NCBI GenBank assembly: GCA_016788865.1
Contig: JAEUSB010000017.1
Coordinates: 81,128 to 145,127, forward strand
DNA from: Leptospirales bacterium
GTDB lineage: Bacteria > Spirochaetota > Leptospiria > Leptospirales > Leptonemataceae
Direction of reading: 5' to 3'
DNA length: 64,000 bases
Shown here: positions 9,548 to 18,681 of the stretch, in pieces
Layout of the letters: the number at the start of each line of letters is the position of its first letter
How positions within the stretch are numbered: the stretch's first letter is position 1
Notes under the pieces: model-generated
The model's database searches: none
Seen by the model: the letters and a program-made list of their open reading frames with translations, nothing else
What the model was told of the DNA's origin: nothing
Program-made: the position numbers and the translations under genes

Positions 9548-10779
9548 TGGCTTTCGATTATCAAAACATCAAAAAGGACTTTCCGCTGCTTCAGACGAAG
9601 ATGAACGGCAAGCCACTGGTATTTCTCGATAGCGCAGCCTCTTCTCAGAAACCCCGCCGCGTCATTGATGCGTTTGAAGACTACTATCGCTGCAGAAACG
9701 CCAACATTCATCGCGGTGCCTATCGTTTGTCCTACGAGGCAACCGACTTGTATGATACCACGCGCACAAAGATGGCAAGCTTCCTCAATGCGCCCGAATC
9801 TGAATCAATCATATTTACACGCAACACCACAGAAAGTCTCAACATAATTGCATATAGTTGGGCTATGAACAATCTGAAGGCTGGAGACGAAATACTCACA
9901 TCTGAACTAGAACATCATTCTAATCTGGTTCCATGGATGATGGTGGCCAGACGAACCGGGGCTGTTTTGAAACATCTCCCGTTAACAGCAGATGGAAAGT
10001 ATGACTATGCTCGACTGGATTCTGTCCTAACGTCGAAAACGAAACTTGTAACGCTCGCACACATGTCCAATGCGCTTGGCACGATTCACGATATTCAAAC
10101 TCTCTCTGAAAGGGCCCATGCAGTTGGCGCATTGTTTTCCGTCGACGGAGCACAGGGCGCCTGTCACCTGCCTGTGGACGTGCAGAAGATCAACTGTGAC
10201 TTCTATTCCCTGAGCGCCCATAAGATGCTTGGGCCAACGGGAGTGGGTGTCCTGTACGGCAGGCGCAGTCTGTTGGAGGGCATGGAGCCGTTTCTTGGCG
10301 GTGGGGACATGATCCTCACTGTGCAGAAGGATTCATTCAAGCCAGCTGAGCTTCCAATGAAGTTTGAAGCGGGCACGCCAAACATTGCAGGTGTTGTGGC
10401 CTTTGCCATCGCAATCGAGTACCTGAAATCGATTGGTCTTGAAAACATTCACCAGCATGAGCAGCAAGTTGTGAAGTACGCGATTGATGAGATGGGAAGG
10501 ATCCCCGGAATAACGCTATTCGGGACAAATGATATGAATGCGCGGGGCGGTGTCGTCTCTTTCAACGTTGATGGAGTTCACCCGCACGATGTGGGGAGTA
10601 TTCTCGATGAAGAAGGGATTGCAGTTCGCGCCGGTCATCATTGCTGCGAGCCTTTCATGCGCAGTCACGACATCAGCGGCACAGTCAGGGCCAGCTTTTA
10701 TCTCGATAATGGGCCAGAGGACGTAGACGCGCTGGTGTCAGGCCTGAAACGCGTTAAACAGATTTTTCACAAATCATGA
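9547..10779 (+). CDS. sufS: Cysteine desulfurase SufS
   Basis: A 410-residue PLP enzyme that takes sulfur from cysteine and hands it to the SUF scaffold. The Schiff-base lysine is in SLSAHKMLGPTGVGV (about Lys226), the PLP-phosphate region DSAASSQKPRRVIDA lies near residues 28-42, and the catalytic cysteine is in RAGHHCCEPF (about Cys366). The short loop around that cysteine is typical of group II (SufS/CsdA) desulfurases, which need a SufE or SufU partner; neither is seen in this window. Overlaps the Rieske gene by one base and the next gene by four. Confidence 0.95.
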   Translation: MAFDYQNIKKDFPLLQTKMNGKPLVFLDSAASSQKPRRVIDAFEDYYRCRNANIHRGAYRLSYEATDLYDTTRTKMASFLNAPESESIIFTRNTTESLNIIAYSWAMNNLKAGDEILTSELEHHSNLVPWMMVARRTGAVLKHLPLTADGKYDYARLDSVLTSKTKLVTLAHMSNALGTIHDIQTLSERAHAVGALFSVDGAQGACHLPVDVQKINCDFYSLSAHKMLGPTGVGVLYGRRSLLEGMEPFLGGGDMILTVQKDSFKPAELPMKFEAGTPNIAGVVAFAIAIEYLKSIGLENIHQHEQQVVKYAIDEMGRIPGITLFGTNDMNARGGVVSFNVDGVHPHDVGSILDEEGIAVRAGHHCCEPFMRSHDISGTVRASFYLDNGPEDVDALVSGLKRVKQIFHKS

Positions 10780-11384
10780 TTCGCGCTGTTTTCTTCGACC
10801 TGGGGAAAGTCCTCGTCGATTTTAACCTGGATATCTGTGTTCAGAAGCTGGCCCGCACCAGCGGACGTGAGGTTGAGGAAATTAAATCTTTGCTGTTTAC
10901 GCCGCGAATGCACGAATTCGAGCGCGGACGCTTGACTGGACAGGAGTTTCTCGGTGAGATCCACGCGGCCATAAAGTATCCGGATACACTTGAATCGATG
11001 ATTCACGCATTCAATGATATCTTTTCAATAATGCCTGATAACGTGGCGCTTCTCGAAAGGATTAGCCAGAAGTTTCCCGTGGGCCTTGTTTCCAATACCA
11101 ACCATTTGCATGCCGAGTTTGTGGAATCTAGATACTCGTTTCCGTCGCTTTTCACAAAGCGAATCTATTCGCAGGAAACAGGGTATAGAAAGCCCGAACC
11201 CGAAATATTCCAAGTCGCCTGTGAAGCATTGGGCACGGAGCCGGGTGAGAGTCTCTTCATTGACGATTTGCTCAGTAACATTCAGGGTGCGCGCAACCTT
11301 GGCTTCCACACAATTCACCTGGAGACGGGAAGATATCTGGCCGCTGAGCTCCGTCGTTTCCCCGAGTTAGCCCCGTTCGTTTGA
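10776..11384 (+). CDS. HAD-superfamily hydrolase
   Basis: A 202-residue cytoplasmic HAD phosphatase. Motif I is FFDLGKVLVDFNLD at residues 6-19 (nucleophile Asp and the Asp three or more positions on), motif II is the serine/threonine region in GLVSNTN, motif III the lysine in ETGYRKPEPEIF, and motif IV LFIDDLLSN. The layout resembles the YihX/HAD-IA group that removes phosphate from small sugars or nucleotides; substrate unknown. Overlaps sufS by four bases, so it is probably the last gene of the suf transcript, although a link to Fe-S metabolism is not implied. Confidence 0.85.
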   Translation: MIRAVFFDLGKVLVDFNLDICVQKLARTSGREVEEIKSLLFTPRMHEFERGRLTGQEFLGEIHAAIKYPDTLESMIHAFNDIFSIMPDNVALLERISQKFPVGLVSNTNHLHAEFVESRYSFPSLFTKRIYSQETGYRKPEPEIFQVACEALGTEPGESLFIDDLLSNIQGARNLGFHTIHLETGRYLAAELRRFPELAPFV

Positions 11385-11423
11385 AGTACTTGCAATCCTC
11401 TTGATGGTGGCTGTTTCTAGCCT

Positions 11424-12308
11424 GTGCGGTGGTTTCTGCGGTTTGCTCTCCTGCTCGTTATATTGGGAATTGGAACGGCGTATTACTTTGCTCATTCCCT
11501 CATGAATACAGGGACTTATGCGTGTTCCGTGGAGCATTTTGCATACTGTGGTAACCCGGATACTGTTGGCTTACCATTCCAGGATATCGAATTCAAAACC
11601 GCTGACAATTTCTTGATCAAAGGTTGGTTTATACCCGGCAATCAAGGTGCGCCGTTCGTGTTGCTGGTGCACGGGCGAGGCGCGGATCGACACGAAGGCT
11701 TGCGTTTTGGACCGCCTTTGCATGCGGCTGGTTTGAATCTGCTATACATTGACCTCAGAAACTGTGGACAGAGTCAGAAATCTTTCAGCTCAATGAGCTA
11801 CTTTGAGCGACGTGATGTTCTTGCTGCAGTGGACTTCCTCGCTGTCCAGAAAGGGGCAAAGTCAATTGGTGTTTTTGGTTTCTCGATGGGTGCCGCCACA
11901 TCTATCTACGCCATGTCTGTAGATCAACGTATCCGTGCCGGAATCTTCGAAGGAGGATTCTCTGACCTTCGGTCTATTCTTGCGGACACAGCCCGTAACG
12001 ACTATTATATCCCTGAATATCCGCTCGTTCCGATAGTTGAATGGTTCTTCGAGAAGCGGGGGAATCTAAAGGTGGCTGATATTGCACCTGTAGAACGAAT
12101 TGCATCTATTGCTCCGAGGCCAGTTTTCATTATCCACGGCACAGCCGATCGCAGAGTGCCCCCGGATCACGGCGCTAGACTGTACGCGGCCGCGGCAGAC
12201 CCCAAATGGTTCTGGTCCGTGCCCGGAGGCAGACATACCAGAGCCTGGCAGGCAGATCAAGCCCGGGCGGAAGGTCTGGTAACAGAATTCTTCCTCAAGT
12301 ATCTCTGA
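11424..12308 (+). CDS. Membrane-anchored alpha/beta hydrolase
   Basis: A 294-residue alpha/beta-fold hydrolase with an N-terminal hydrophobic helix (about residues 4-24) that probably anchors it to the inner membrane with the enzyme outside. The core shows LLVHGRGADRHEG (oxyanion region), the nucleophile elbow GFSMGAA, an acid strand FIIHGTADRRVP and the histidine in GGRHTRAW. It resembles BEM46/YqkD-type serine hydrolases; substrate unknown. GTG start chosen because no in-frame ATG precedes the hydrophobic helix. It faces a convergent minus-strand gene 12 bases away. Confidence 0.8.
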   Translation: MRWFLRFALLLVILGIGTAYYFAHSLMNTGTYACSVEHFAYCGNPDTVGLPFQDIEFKTADNFLIKGWFIPGNQGAPFVLLVHGRGADRHEGLRFGPPLHAAGLNLLYIDLRNCGQSQKSFSSMSYFERRDVLAAVDFLAVQKGAKSIGVFGFSMGAATSIYAMSVDQRIRAGIFEGGFSDLRSILADTARNDYYIPEYPLVPIVEWFFEKRGNLKVADIAPVERIASIAPRPVFIIHGTADRRVPPDHGARLYAAAADPKWFWSVPGGRHTRAWQADQARAEGLVTEFFLKYL

Positions 12309-12319
12309 AAAATTATGAC

Positions 12320-13624
12320 TCAGGGCACTAGATAGTGAGGACCGGAGTAAGGCTGAAATACGTCAAAGGGAAATGCTGGCGTAAGGAATACGAAGCGAAG
12401 CCAAACAATGGCGCTTAACGTTAAAATTGCAAATCCGAATATCGCAAGACTACGGTCCCAATTCTGTGAGCCAGATGTGTGGGAGGTTTCAATTCCACGC
12501 GCCAGGATGATTGCCGGGATGAGGGCCGTAAACATCCTGCCCACGTTCTCAAAGATTCCCCAGAAGTATTGAAAATCAGCAATCAGCACAGACAGGATGA
12601 CGAGTAGTGCTCCGGCACGGAACGGTACTCCGGGCTCACGTAAGCGGGTCAAAATTCCGCGAAAATTGACGGGTAACTGGAGACGAGCGATAGCAGCCCA
12701 GATCCCCAACGGAAGAATGATAATGAGAAACAGTTTGGCCGCATGTCTTGCAAGCTCTCCCACCGAGGCATCGGTCCGGATCATTTCGATCGTCTGAGCC
12801 AGAACACCTCGAATGCCGGATAACGGTGATAGAAAGATGCTCAGAATGCTTGCCGGGACCATTCCATGAGCTCTGAACAAATAGAATTGCCAGGCGGCCA
12901 TTGGGACCAATGCACCCAAAAGGAGAGCCGCAAGTCGAACGTCTCGGCGCAAGACCGCCCAGAGTCCCAATGGGAAGAGTAGGAAGAGCGATGACTCCTT
13001 GGTCAGGACGGCCAGTGAAAAGAAGAATAGCGAAAGAAACGTTCCTGGTCGGGTTCTCTTCTGAAAGAAAAACCAACCCAGTAGGAATAGGGAAACCATT
13101 ACACTGTCGCTAACCAGGAAGAGCATGGATTGAAGAAGAAATGGAGAGAATGCAAACAGGGTTATCAAAGGGCGCCGTTCCGCCGGCAATAGCAGGAAGA
13201 GGCAGTAGATGGCTGCACTTGTGGCTCCGAGCTGAACCAGGATCATGCCGATTGCGACGCCGGAGTTTCCAAAGACAGAGAACGGTGCAGTAAGAACGGG
13301 GTAGCCCACACGGGGAGCGCGATACGCATTGCTAAATCCGTTAGGCCATGTTCGCGGTTCGAACAAAGTGCGAGCGTAGTAGTAGAATATCTGCCCATCG
13401 TATCCGTTTCCGCCAAACTTCTCATTTCCAAGGAGGCGCACGGCGCCCTCGGGCGTAAATCTGGTGTTTTGCTCAACATAACGGTGACCAAATCGGATGA
13501 GTGATGTGTAGTTCCAATCGTACCGAGCCATGATCGCAAGCGCCGGGACGGTCACAAAGATCCAGAAGGCCAGGAGGTAGAACAACGGCCCTCGGTTTTG
13601 AAAAACTTTCTGAATCAGGGTCAC
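12320..13624 (-). CDS. Polytopic membrane protein, GT-C glycosyltransferase-like
   Basis: A 434-residue protein with about ten hydrophobic segments. After the first helix there is a periplasmic-type loop with GGNGYDGQIFYYYAR; a YDGQ-type motif in the first loop is common in uncharacterised GT-C mannosyltransferase-like membrane proteins, and I infer that fold here. It is the distal member of a minus-strand set with a GT2 transferase (49 bases upstream) and a secreted hydrolase. A polyprenyl-phosphate-sugar-dependent glycosylation role is plausible because GT2 enzymes of this type make such donors. No catalytic residue is certain. Confidence 0.6.
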   Translation of the reverse strand: MTLIQKVFQNRGPLFYLLAFWIFVTVPALAIMARYDWNYTSLIRFGHRYVEQNTRFTPEGAVRLLGNEKFGGNGYDGQIFYYYARTLFEPRTWPNGFSNAYRAPRVGYPVLTAPFSVFGNSGVAIGMILVQLGATSAAIYCLFLLLPAERRPLITLFAFSPFLLQSMLFLVSDSVMVSLFLLGWFFFQKRTRPGTFLSLFFFSLAVLTKESSLFLLFPLGLWAVLRRDVRLAALLLGALVPMAAWQFYLFRAHGMVPASILSIFLSPLSGIRGVLAQTIEMIRTDASVGELARHAAKLFLIIILPLGIWAAIARLQLPVNFRGILTRLREPGVPFRAGALLVILSVLIADFQYFWGIFENVGRMFTALIPAIILARGIETSHTSGSQNWDRSLAIFGFAILTLSAIVWLRFVFLTPAFPFDVFQPYSGPHYLVP

Positions 13625-13673
13625 ATTCTGGTCCTAACGAATTTACACTGGCCGCCGCATGTGAGACTGAGAC

Positions 13674-14417
13674 TCATGCGGATCCCTGGATTGCCGGCGA
13701 AGAACGCTGTCCTTTGGTTGAGACAAGGTACAGGCCAAATTTCATGGCTTGTTTCAGTACTTTGCTATTGAAAGACGAATTGGAGAAAACATAAGTGATC
13801 GGGATTTCGCCGGCTTTCATACCCTCCCGGACACACATTGCGAGGGCTTCCATGTGAAAATCAAATGCCCTGGACTTTAGATTTGCGCCAGCAATCAGCA
13901 CTGCGGCTCGCCTGGAATAGCGTCTGAATCCGCTGGTACAATCCGTTAGGCCTGGTCCCAGACTAAAATACGATGGAGTCAGAGCATAGTTTACCACGAG
14001 GGCAGCAAGCCTTGAAATGATCTTTCTGTACCAGGGGACATTCTGAACCTTTGCCCGCATCCCGATCACAACGTCGAGCGAAGGGTCAGCGCTCAGAAAA
14101 GTTGGCACCGCGTCCGGATCGTGTGACATTCCGGCATCCATTGTAATGAACGTTTCATAGCCTTTTGAAACGCCGTATTTGAATCCATCCTGTAATCCCT
14201 GAGGGATATGCGTGGACTTTTCGTGCGTGACGACGTTCAGATTGAAGGGATGCTTCTTATCTGCGCATTCTTGTTGGATGGTTCGTAGAATTTCTGGAGT
14301 GCGATCCCTGCTTCCGTCGTTTGTGACGGAAACATCTGAATGCTTCAATGTCCGCGTCACCACCTCGTAGATGGTCTGTTCTTCATTGTATGCTGGAATA
14401 ATTACGAGCGATTTCAT
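13674..14417 (-). CDS. Family 2 glycosyltransferase, polyprenyl-phosphate-sugar synthase type
   Basis: A 247-residue cytoplasmic GT-A enzyme. The nucleotide-sugar region is LVIIPAYNEEQTIYEVV at the N-terminus, followed by VTNDGSRDRTPEIL, where the first Asp of the common DDGS is Asn. A second acidic motif is TMDAGMSHDPDAVP. The length and the lack of C-terminal membrane helices resemble DPM1-like dolichyl/undecaprenyl-phosphate mannosyltransferases. It overlaps the upstream hydrolase by four bases and precedes a GT-C-like gene, so together they could form a lipid-linked sugar donor and transfer pair. Confidence 0.75.
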   Translation of the reverse strand: MKSLVIIPAYNEEQTIYEVVTRTLKHSDVSVTNDGSRDRTPEILRTIQQECADKKHPFNLNVVTHEKSTHIPQGLQDGFKYGVSKGYETFITMDAGMSHDPDAVPTFLSADPSLDVVIGMRAKVQNVPWYRKIISRLAALVVNYALTPSYFSLGPGLTDCTSGFRRYSRRAAVLIAGANLKSRAFDFHMEALAMCVREGMKAGEIPITYVFSNSSFNSKVLKQAMKFGLYLVSTKGQRSSPAIQGSA

Positions 14418-15436
14418 TTTGCTCCCGCGGAACCTGTCGCGTTCTGGACGTCCTCAATAAACCGCAAAGTTTCTTTTTCGATCAGTGCTTTGTCCGTATC
14501 AACCCACTTGCTCATGAGAATATGATCCCCGCGCTCTACGGCCACGCTCCGGTTCAACGGGTTTGGCTTTGCAAATTTTCCGAGTTGTTGAAAACCATCG
14601 AGCATGGCGGGAACACTCGCAGCAGTGTCCTGGTGCTTTTCATCCTTATAATAATAGAGCATCAGGACAGGACTGGTAATACGGCCAAATGTGGCTGGCT
14701 TCGAGACGGCTCGTTTTAGTTGAGCCAGACCTTTAACGGCCTGAAAATACTGCACATCGTACCAATAGTTTTGATAACCGTCAATTCTCGAATCATTCGG
14801 ATCGCCTGGCTTCTTGCGTACATCCCGGATTTTACCCCCTCCGATCGCTTCCACGAGAACCATACCTCCGGGATAGCCTGCGACATTCGCATCCTTGCGA
14901 TAGAACTCAAAGAAAGGTGAAGCGAGGATAAGCGCATGAACCTGATCCGGATGCGCGGCGGCCAGGTGGCTGGCCAGAAGTGCGCCCATGCTGGTTCCCA
15001 CCACGATGATCCGTTTGCCCAGTTGCGGCATCATGCGAAGAGCTTCTTCCGATGTATCCAGGTAGTCCGAGAATTTAGCATTAGCGTGATCTTCTTTGTT
15101 CGTCCCGTGACCCGGCAACCGGACATAATATGTGTTTGCCTTCAGACGGGCCGCAATTGGATCGATGACTGCTTCGCCTTCCGCGCGCGAGGCTCCAAAG
15201 CCGTGTATGTAAAGAATTGCAAGTTCCGTTTGCCCCGGAGCAAAGCGCACCAGTCGCTCATCACATCCTGGCCGCGTGCCGGCGTCCGAGCTCTGCTTGA
15301 GCTTCATGGCGAGAAATTCATCAAAGTTAGCCGGAAGAGGATTGGCGGCATAGGTGTAATCGGGTGCGGGCAGTATCAGGAAGCCCAGACCAATAAAGGT
15401 AACAAGTGTTGTAACTAAAATGACCTTTCTGCGCAT
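14414..15436 (-). CDS. Secreted alpha/beta hydrolase
   Basis: A 340-residue protein beginning MRRKVILVTTLVTF, with a hydrophobic signal or anchor to about residue 25. The hydrolase core has LAILYIHGFGASRAEGEAV, then the nucleophile elbow VVGTSMGALLASHLA and a late histidine in VERGDHILMSK. It resembles carboxylesterase/monoacylglycerol lipase-like enzymes; substrate unknown. It is the first gene of a minus-strand set and is divergent from the GH31 gene across a 91-base region containing an eight-G run. Overlaps the following GT2 gene by four bases. Confidence 0.78.
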   Translation of the reverse strand: MRRKVILVTTLVTFIGLGFLILPAPDYTYAANPLPANFDEFLAMKLKQSSDAGTRPGCDERLVRFAPGQTELAILYIHGFGASRAEGEAVIDPIAARLKANTYYVRLPGHGTNKEDHANAKFSDYLDTSEEALRMMPQLGKRIIVVGTSMGALLASHLAAAHPDQVHALILASPFFEFYRKDANVAGYPGGMVLVEAIGGGKIRDVRKKPGDPNDSRIDGYQNYWYDVQYFQAVKGLAQLKRAVSKPATFGRITSPVLMLYYYKDEKHQDTAASVPAMLDGFQQLGKFAKPNPLNRSVAVERGDHILMSKWVDTDKALIEKETLRFIEDVQNATGSAGAK

Positions 15437-15478
15437 CTTTCAGGGGTTTGCCATCTCTGATCGCTGGCAATCGAAAAA

Positions 15479-15486
15479 GGGGGGGG
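15479..15486. repeat. Eight-base poly-G tract in a divergent promoter region
   Basis: A run of eight G follows five or more A (AAAAAGGGGGGGG) in the 91-base gap between a minus-strand hydrolase and the plus-strand GH31 alpha-glucosidase. It lies about 42 bases upstream of the GH31 start. Tracts of this kind can change length by slipped-strand replication and alter promoter spacing. No -35/-10 pair was clear enough to say which gene might be affected. Confidence 0.5.
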
Positions 15487-15527
15487 AATCTCTTTTTGCC
15501 CACTCGCACGACCGAAAATGAAGGGAC

Positions 15528-17849
15528 ATGTACGCGCACACGCTCCTTGCAGCGCTCTTAAAGCAGGACGGATTCCGATTCCTGCTCCATCCGGACCTGG
15601 TTCAGGATTTTCCCGAAGGCAGGCCCCTGCAGTCGCTCGAACTTGAGCGGCTTCATATTCATAAAGACACCCAGGGTGTGATCCTGGCCCGCAAGCGCGA
15701 CACTCGGTTCTACCTCGATCCAGTAACCGGTTCCTTTCAGCTTAACCTTACACCTACAGCTGCGCTGAGCGGCACTGTTCAAACCGGCAAATTCGGTCCG
15801 CCTTCCTTTCTCGTCAGGCTGCTGAAGGGCGATAGCGTCTATGGCTTTGGAGCGGCCACAGGCTCGTTGAACAAACTTGGAGCCAGGTTCTCCCTCAAGA
15901 CAATCGATACAAACTTCTATTCAATTCCAGGCGGATCTTATTCTGCCTTTCCGTTCTTCATGATTCGCCGCGGGAGCGAATGCATGGGTGTTTTCTTGAA
16001 TTGCACTTTGCCGGCAGAAGTGGAAGTGGATATTGAAGGATCAAGTCGCGCCGAGGGTCCCGAAGTCAGATTTGATATTCAAACTCCCGTACCGGTTCCA
16101 ATCGATGTGTTTGTGACAAGCGGTTCCGCTGCCCGTGTGCTCCACACCTACGCCCGGATCACCGGGATGCCATTCTTACCACCAATCTGGTCACTGGGTT
16201 ATCATCAATCGCGCTGGAGTTATCGTTCCCAGAAACGTGTTCTTGAAATAGCAGAGCGATTTCGAGCGGAGGACGTTCCTTGTGACGCCATTCACCTGGA
16301 CATTCACCATATGGAGGCGTACAAAGTCTTCACGTGGAACAAGAAGAACTTCTCTGATCCCAAGGGTATGCACGAGTCTCTGGATCGGCTTGGTATGCGC
16401 ACTGTCGCAATCGTAGATCCGGGCGTTGCAGTTGAAGAAGAATACGATACATACGAAAGCGGCCGCAATGAAGATGCCTTCTGTCGCGATGGAATGGGGA
16501 ATTATTTCAAAGGAAAAGTCTGGCCAGGCGTAACGGTATTTCCTGATTTCACGCTTGAGAACGTGCGAAAGTGGTGGGCGCATCAGCATGCAGCGCTATT
16601 CCGCATGGGGGTATCCGGAATCTGGAACGACATGAACGAACCTTCATGGCGTCTTGGGAAAAAAGTGGATCCATTTGCCGAGGATGTAAAATTTAAGAAT
16701 AACACGCAGCAAGAAGTTCGAAATCTCTACGCCAACCTGGAAGCTGAATCCACGCACCTCGCCTTTACAAAATTCAAACCGGACGAGCGCCCATTTATTC
16801 TTACGCGTTCCGCGTTTTGCGGGATTCAAAAATTTGCCGGCATGTGGACCGGCGACAACCATTCGTCCTGGGCTCAGCTTCGTGAAAACTTGAACATGGT
16901 TCTCAACCTGGGGCTAACCGGAGTTCCTTTCTGTGGCGCAGATGTCGGCGGATTTGGGAGCGGAACGGGCCTGCGGGCAATCTTTAAGTGGCGTAAAGAT
17001 CCTGAATTATTTGCGCGTTGGATGGAAATGGGATCGCTCATGCCCTTCTTTCGCGCGCACACGGTTCTGTACTCTACAGACCAGGAGCCCTGGAGCTTTG
17101 GTGAGGAAACCCTGGGTATCTGCCGTAAGCACATCAAACGCAGATATCGCTTGCTTCACTATCTCTATAATCTATTCCACGAGGCTGCAGCAACCGGAGC
17201 ACCTATCGTGCGTCCGCTGTTTTACGAGTTCCCGGATCTAGTTGAAAGCGGGTCTGAGGAAATGTTCATGTTGGGTCCTTCCATCCTGGCAGCCCCGGTT
17301 CTAACAAGGGGAGCCAAAGACAGGACTGTTACTCTTCCTGAATGTGGTGAAATGTGGTACGATTTTGAAACCGGTGAAACGTTTGCGTCCGGTCAGTACA
17401 GGATTCCAACGCGGCCCGGTACCTTTCCGGTTTTTGTTCGCGGCGGTTCTGCCCTGCCGATTGCAATCCCAGGCCGCAACGCAGAAGACACGGCAAAGAA
17501 TCCAATCACAATCGAGATATTCCCTGGCGCGCATATTTCTGGCAGCTTTGTTCTGGACACCGGTAATGGGTTGGACGGACGTCAGGCGAGAATCACAATC
17601 GATGGAAAGCGCGATCGTACGGGCACACTGCAGCTTTCGATTTCAGTGCGCGAGGATGGCTTTACTCCTTTTCAGCGCACCGTTCGCCTGCGCTTGCCCA
17701 AGGGATATCGAACCGGCAGCGCTGGCAAAGGCAAGAGGCTCGAGGCCGAATCGTTTGACATGGTCGTTGAAGATAGATTGGGCACAATGATGCAATTTGA
17801 AATCCCATTGGAAGATCAAAAGCTGGAATTTGAGTACAGAACGCCCTGA
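15528..17849 (+). CDS. Glycoside hydrolase family 31 alpha-glucosidase
   Basis: A 773-residue GH31 enzyme with no signal peptide, so probably cytoplasmic. The N-terminal beta domain runs to about residue 220, then PPIWSLGYHQSRWSYRSQ begins the catalytic barrel. The nucleophile Asp is in GIWNDMNEPSW (about residue 368), and the second catalytic region is VPFCGADVGGFGS. This is the classic alpha-glucosidase/maltase signature, different from the YihQ-like GH31 at 55318. Likely releases glucose from alpha-glucosides or malto-oligosaccharides. It has an ATG start with weak AAGGGA upstream. The acyltransferase downstream begins 43 bases later. Confidence 0.93.
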   Translation: MYAHTLLAALLKQDGFRFLLHPDLVQDFPEGRPLQSLELERLHIHKDTQGVILARKRDTRFYLDPVTGSFQLNLTPTAALSGTVQTGKFGPPSFLVRLLKGDSVYGFGAATGSLNKLGARFSLKTIDTNFYSIPGGSYSAFPFFMIRRGSECMGVFLNCTLPAEVEVDIEGSSRAEGPEVRFDIQTPVPVPIDVFVTSGSAARVLHTYARITGMPFLPPIWSLGYHQSRWSYRSQKRVLEIAERFRAEDVPCDAIHLDIHHMEAYKVFTWNKKNFSDPKGMHESLDRLGMRTVAIVDPGVAVEEEYDTYESGRNEDAFCRDGMGNYFKGKVWPGVTVFPDFTLENVRKWWAHQHAALFRMGVSGIWNDMNEPSWRLGKKVDPFAEDVKFKNNTQQEVRNLYANLEAESTHLAFTKFKPDERPFILTRSAFCGIQKFAGMWTGDNHSSWAQLRENLNMVLNLGLTGVPFCGADVGGFGSGTGLRAIFKWRKDPELFARWMEMGSLMPFFRAHTVLYSTDQEPWSFGEETLGICRKHIKRRYRLLHYLYNLFHEAAATGAPIVRPLFYEFPDLVESGSEEMFMLGPSILAAPVLTRGAKDRTVTLPECGEMWYDFETGETFASGQYRIPTRPGTFPVFVRGGSALPIAIPGRNAEDTAKNPITIEIFPGAHISGSFVLDTGNGLDGRQARITIDGKRDRTGTLQLSISVREDGFTPFQRTVRLRLPKGYRTGSAGKGKRLEAESFDMVVEDRLGTMMQFEIPLEDQKLEFEYRTP

Positions 17850-17892
17850 GAGAAACGCTCGTCCAAAAAAATACTGCCTTTTAGTTTGACCC

Positions 17893-18588
17893 GTGGCCGA
17901 AGAAACAGCACAGCAGATTACCTTTAAGGAGCGTTTGCTGTTGGTTTTGTTGCCGTGGCTGGTTACGGTTATCCAACGCTTTGTCGGCATCACCTCTCGA
18001 AGAAAGGACCTTGGTCGCGAAAACTTTGAGAATCTGAGATCTGCGGGTAAATCCTGGATCTTTGCAATCTGGCATACAAACGTTCTCTATTCACCCTACC
18101 TGCTGCGAAACTTGAACACAGCGGTCTTGATCTCCGCTTCCAGGGACGGAACATATATTGATCGCGTTGTGCGAAAGTTTGGAAACACCAGCATACGGGG
18201 AAGCACTTCGCGCGGTGGCGGGAAGGCCTTCAAGGAATTGATCTTGCACCTCAGAAAGGGGCTTTCAGCTGCAATCACTCCAGATGGACCACGCGGACCC
18301 GCGTTCATTGTCCAGCCGGGTCTGATTGGGTCAGCCCAGATTTCGCAGGTCCCAATTATCCCATTTCATTACGAATGCACACGGCAAAAGGTTGCAAAGA
18401 AATCCTGGGACCAGCATCGAGTTCCCCTTCCGTTTACCACATTTGTTTGCTCGTTTGGACCACCCATCCACATACCACGCAATCTCTCGGAAGCTGAGTT
18501 CGAAGATCAACGCCTCCTGGTCCAAAATGCCATGCTGGCCAATCGCCAACGTTGCCTGGACGAGGCAGAGATTCTGCGTAAGAAGTAG
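17893..18588 (+). CDS. DUF374-type lysophospholipid acyltransferase-like protein
   Basis: A 231-residue protein with an N-terminal hydrophobic segment and the hallmarks of the DUF374/LPLAT family: [12 protein letters not shown] (HxxxD-like block with His but no Asp), [19 protein letters not shown] and [13 protein letters not shown]. Family members are thought to acylate a glycerolipid or lipid A-like acceptor at the inner membrane, but the exact acceptor is unknown. GTG start, since the only upstream in-frame options lie in the GH31 gene. Confidence 0.75.
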   Translation: MAEETAQQITFKERLLLVLLPWLVTVIQRFVGITSRRKDLGRENFENLRSAGKSWIFAIWHTNVLYSPYLLRNLNTAVLISASRDGTYIDRVVRKFGNTSIRGSTSRGGGKAFKELILHLRKGLSAAITPDGPRGPAFIVQPGLIGSAQISQVPIIPFHYECTRQKVAKKSWDQHRVPLPFTTFVCSFGPPIHIPRNLSEAEFEDQRLLVQNAMLANRQRCLDEAEILRKK

Positions 18589-18681
18589 TACGCAGTCAGG
18601 GCGCAAAATTTCGAAAAAATGTTGAGTACCCTGTCGCTCGGGCATGTCTGAACTATTGGGCATGGCCCATTGAGGTAATGA

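Noticed and set aside
9547..10779. CC in RAGHHCCEP as a possible frameshift or sequencing error at the SufS active site
   Set aside because: The frame is intact on both sides and only one Cys is needed; a neighbouring Cys is a normal variant.
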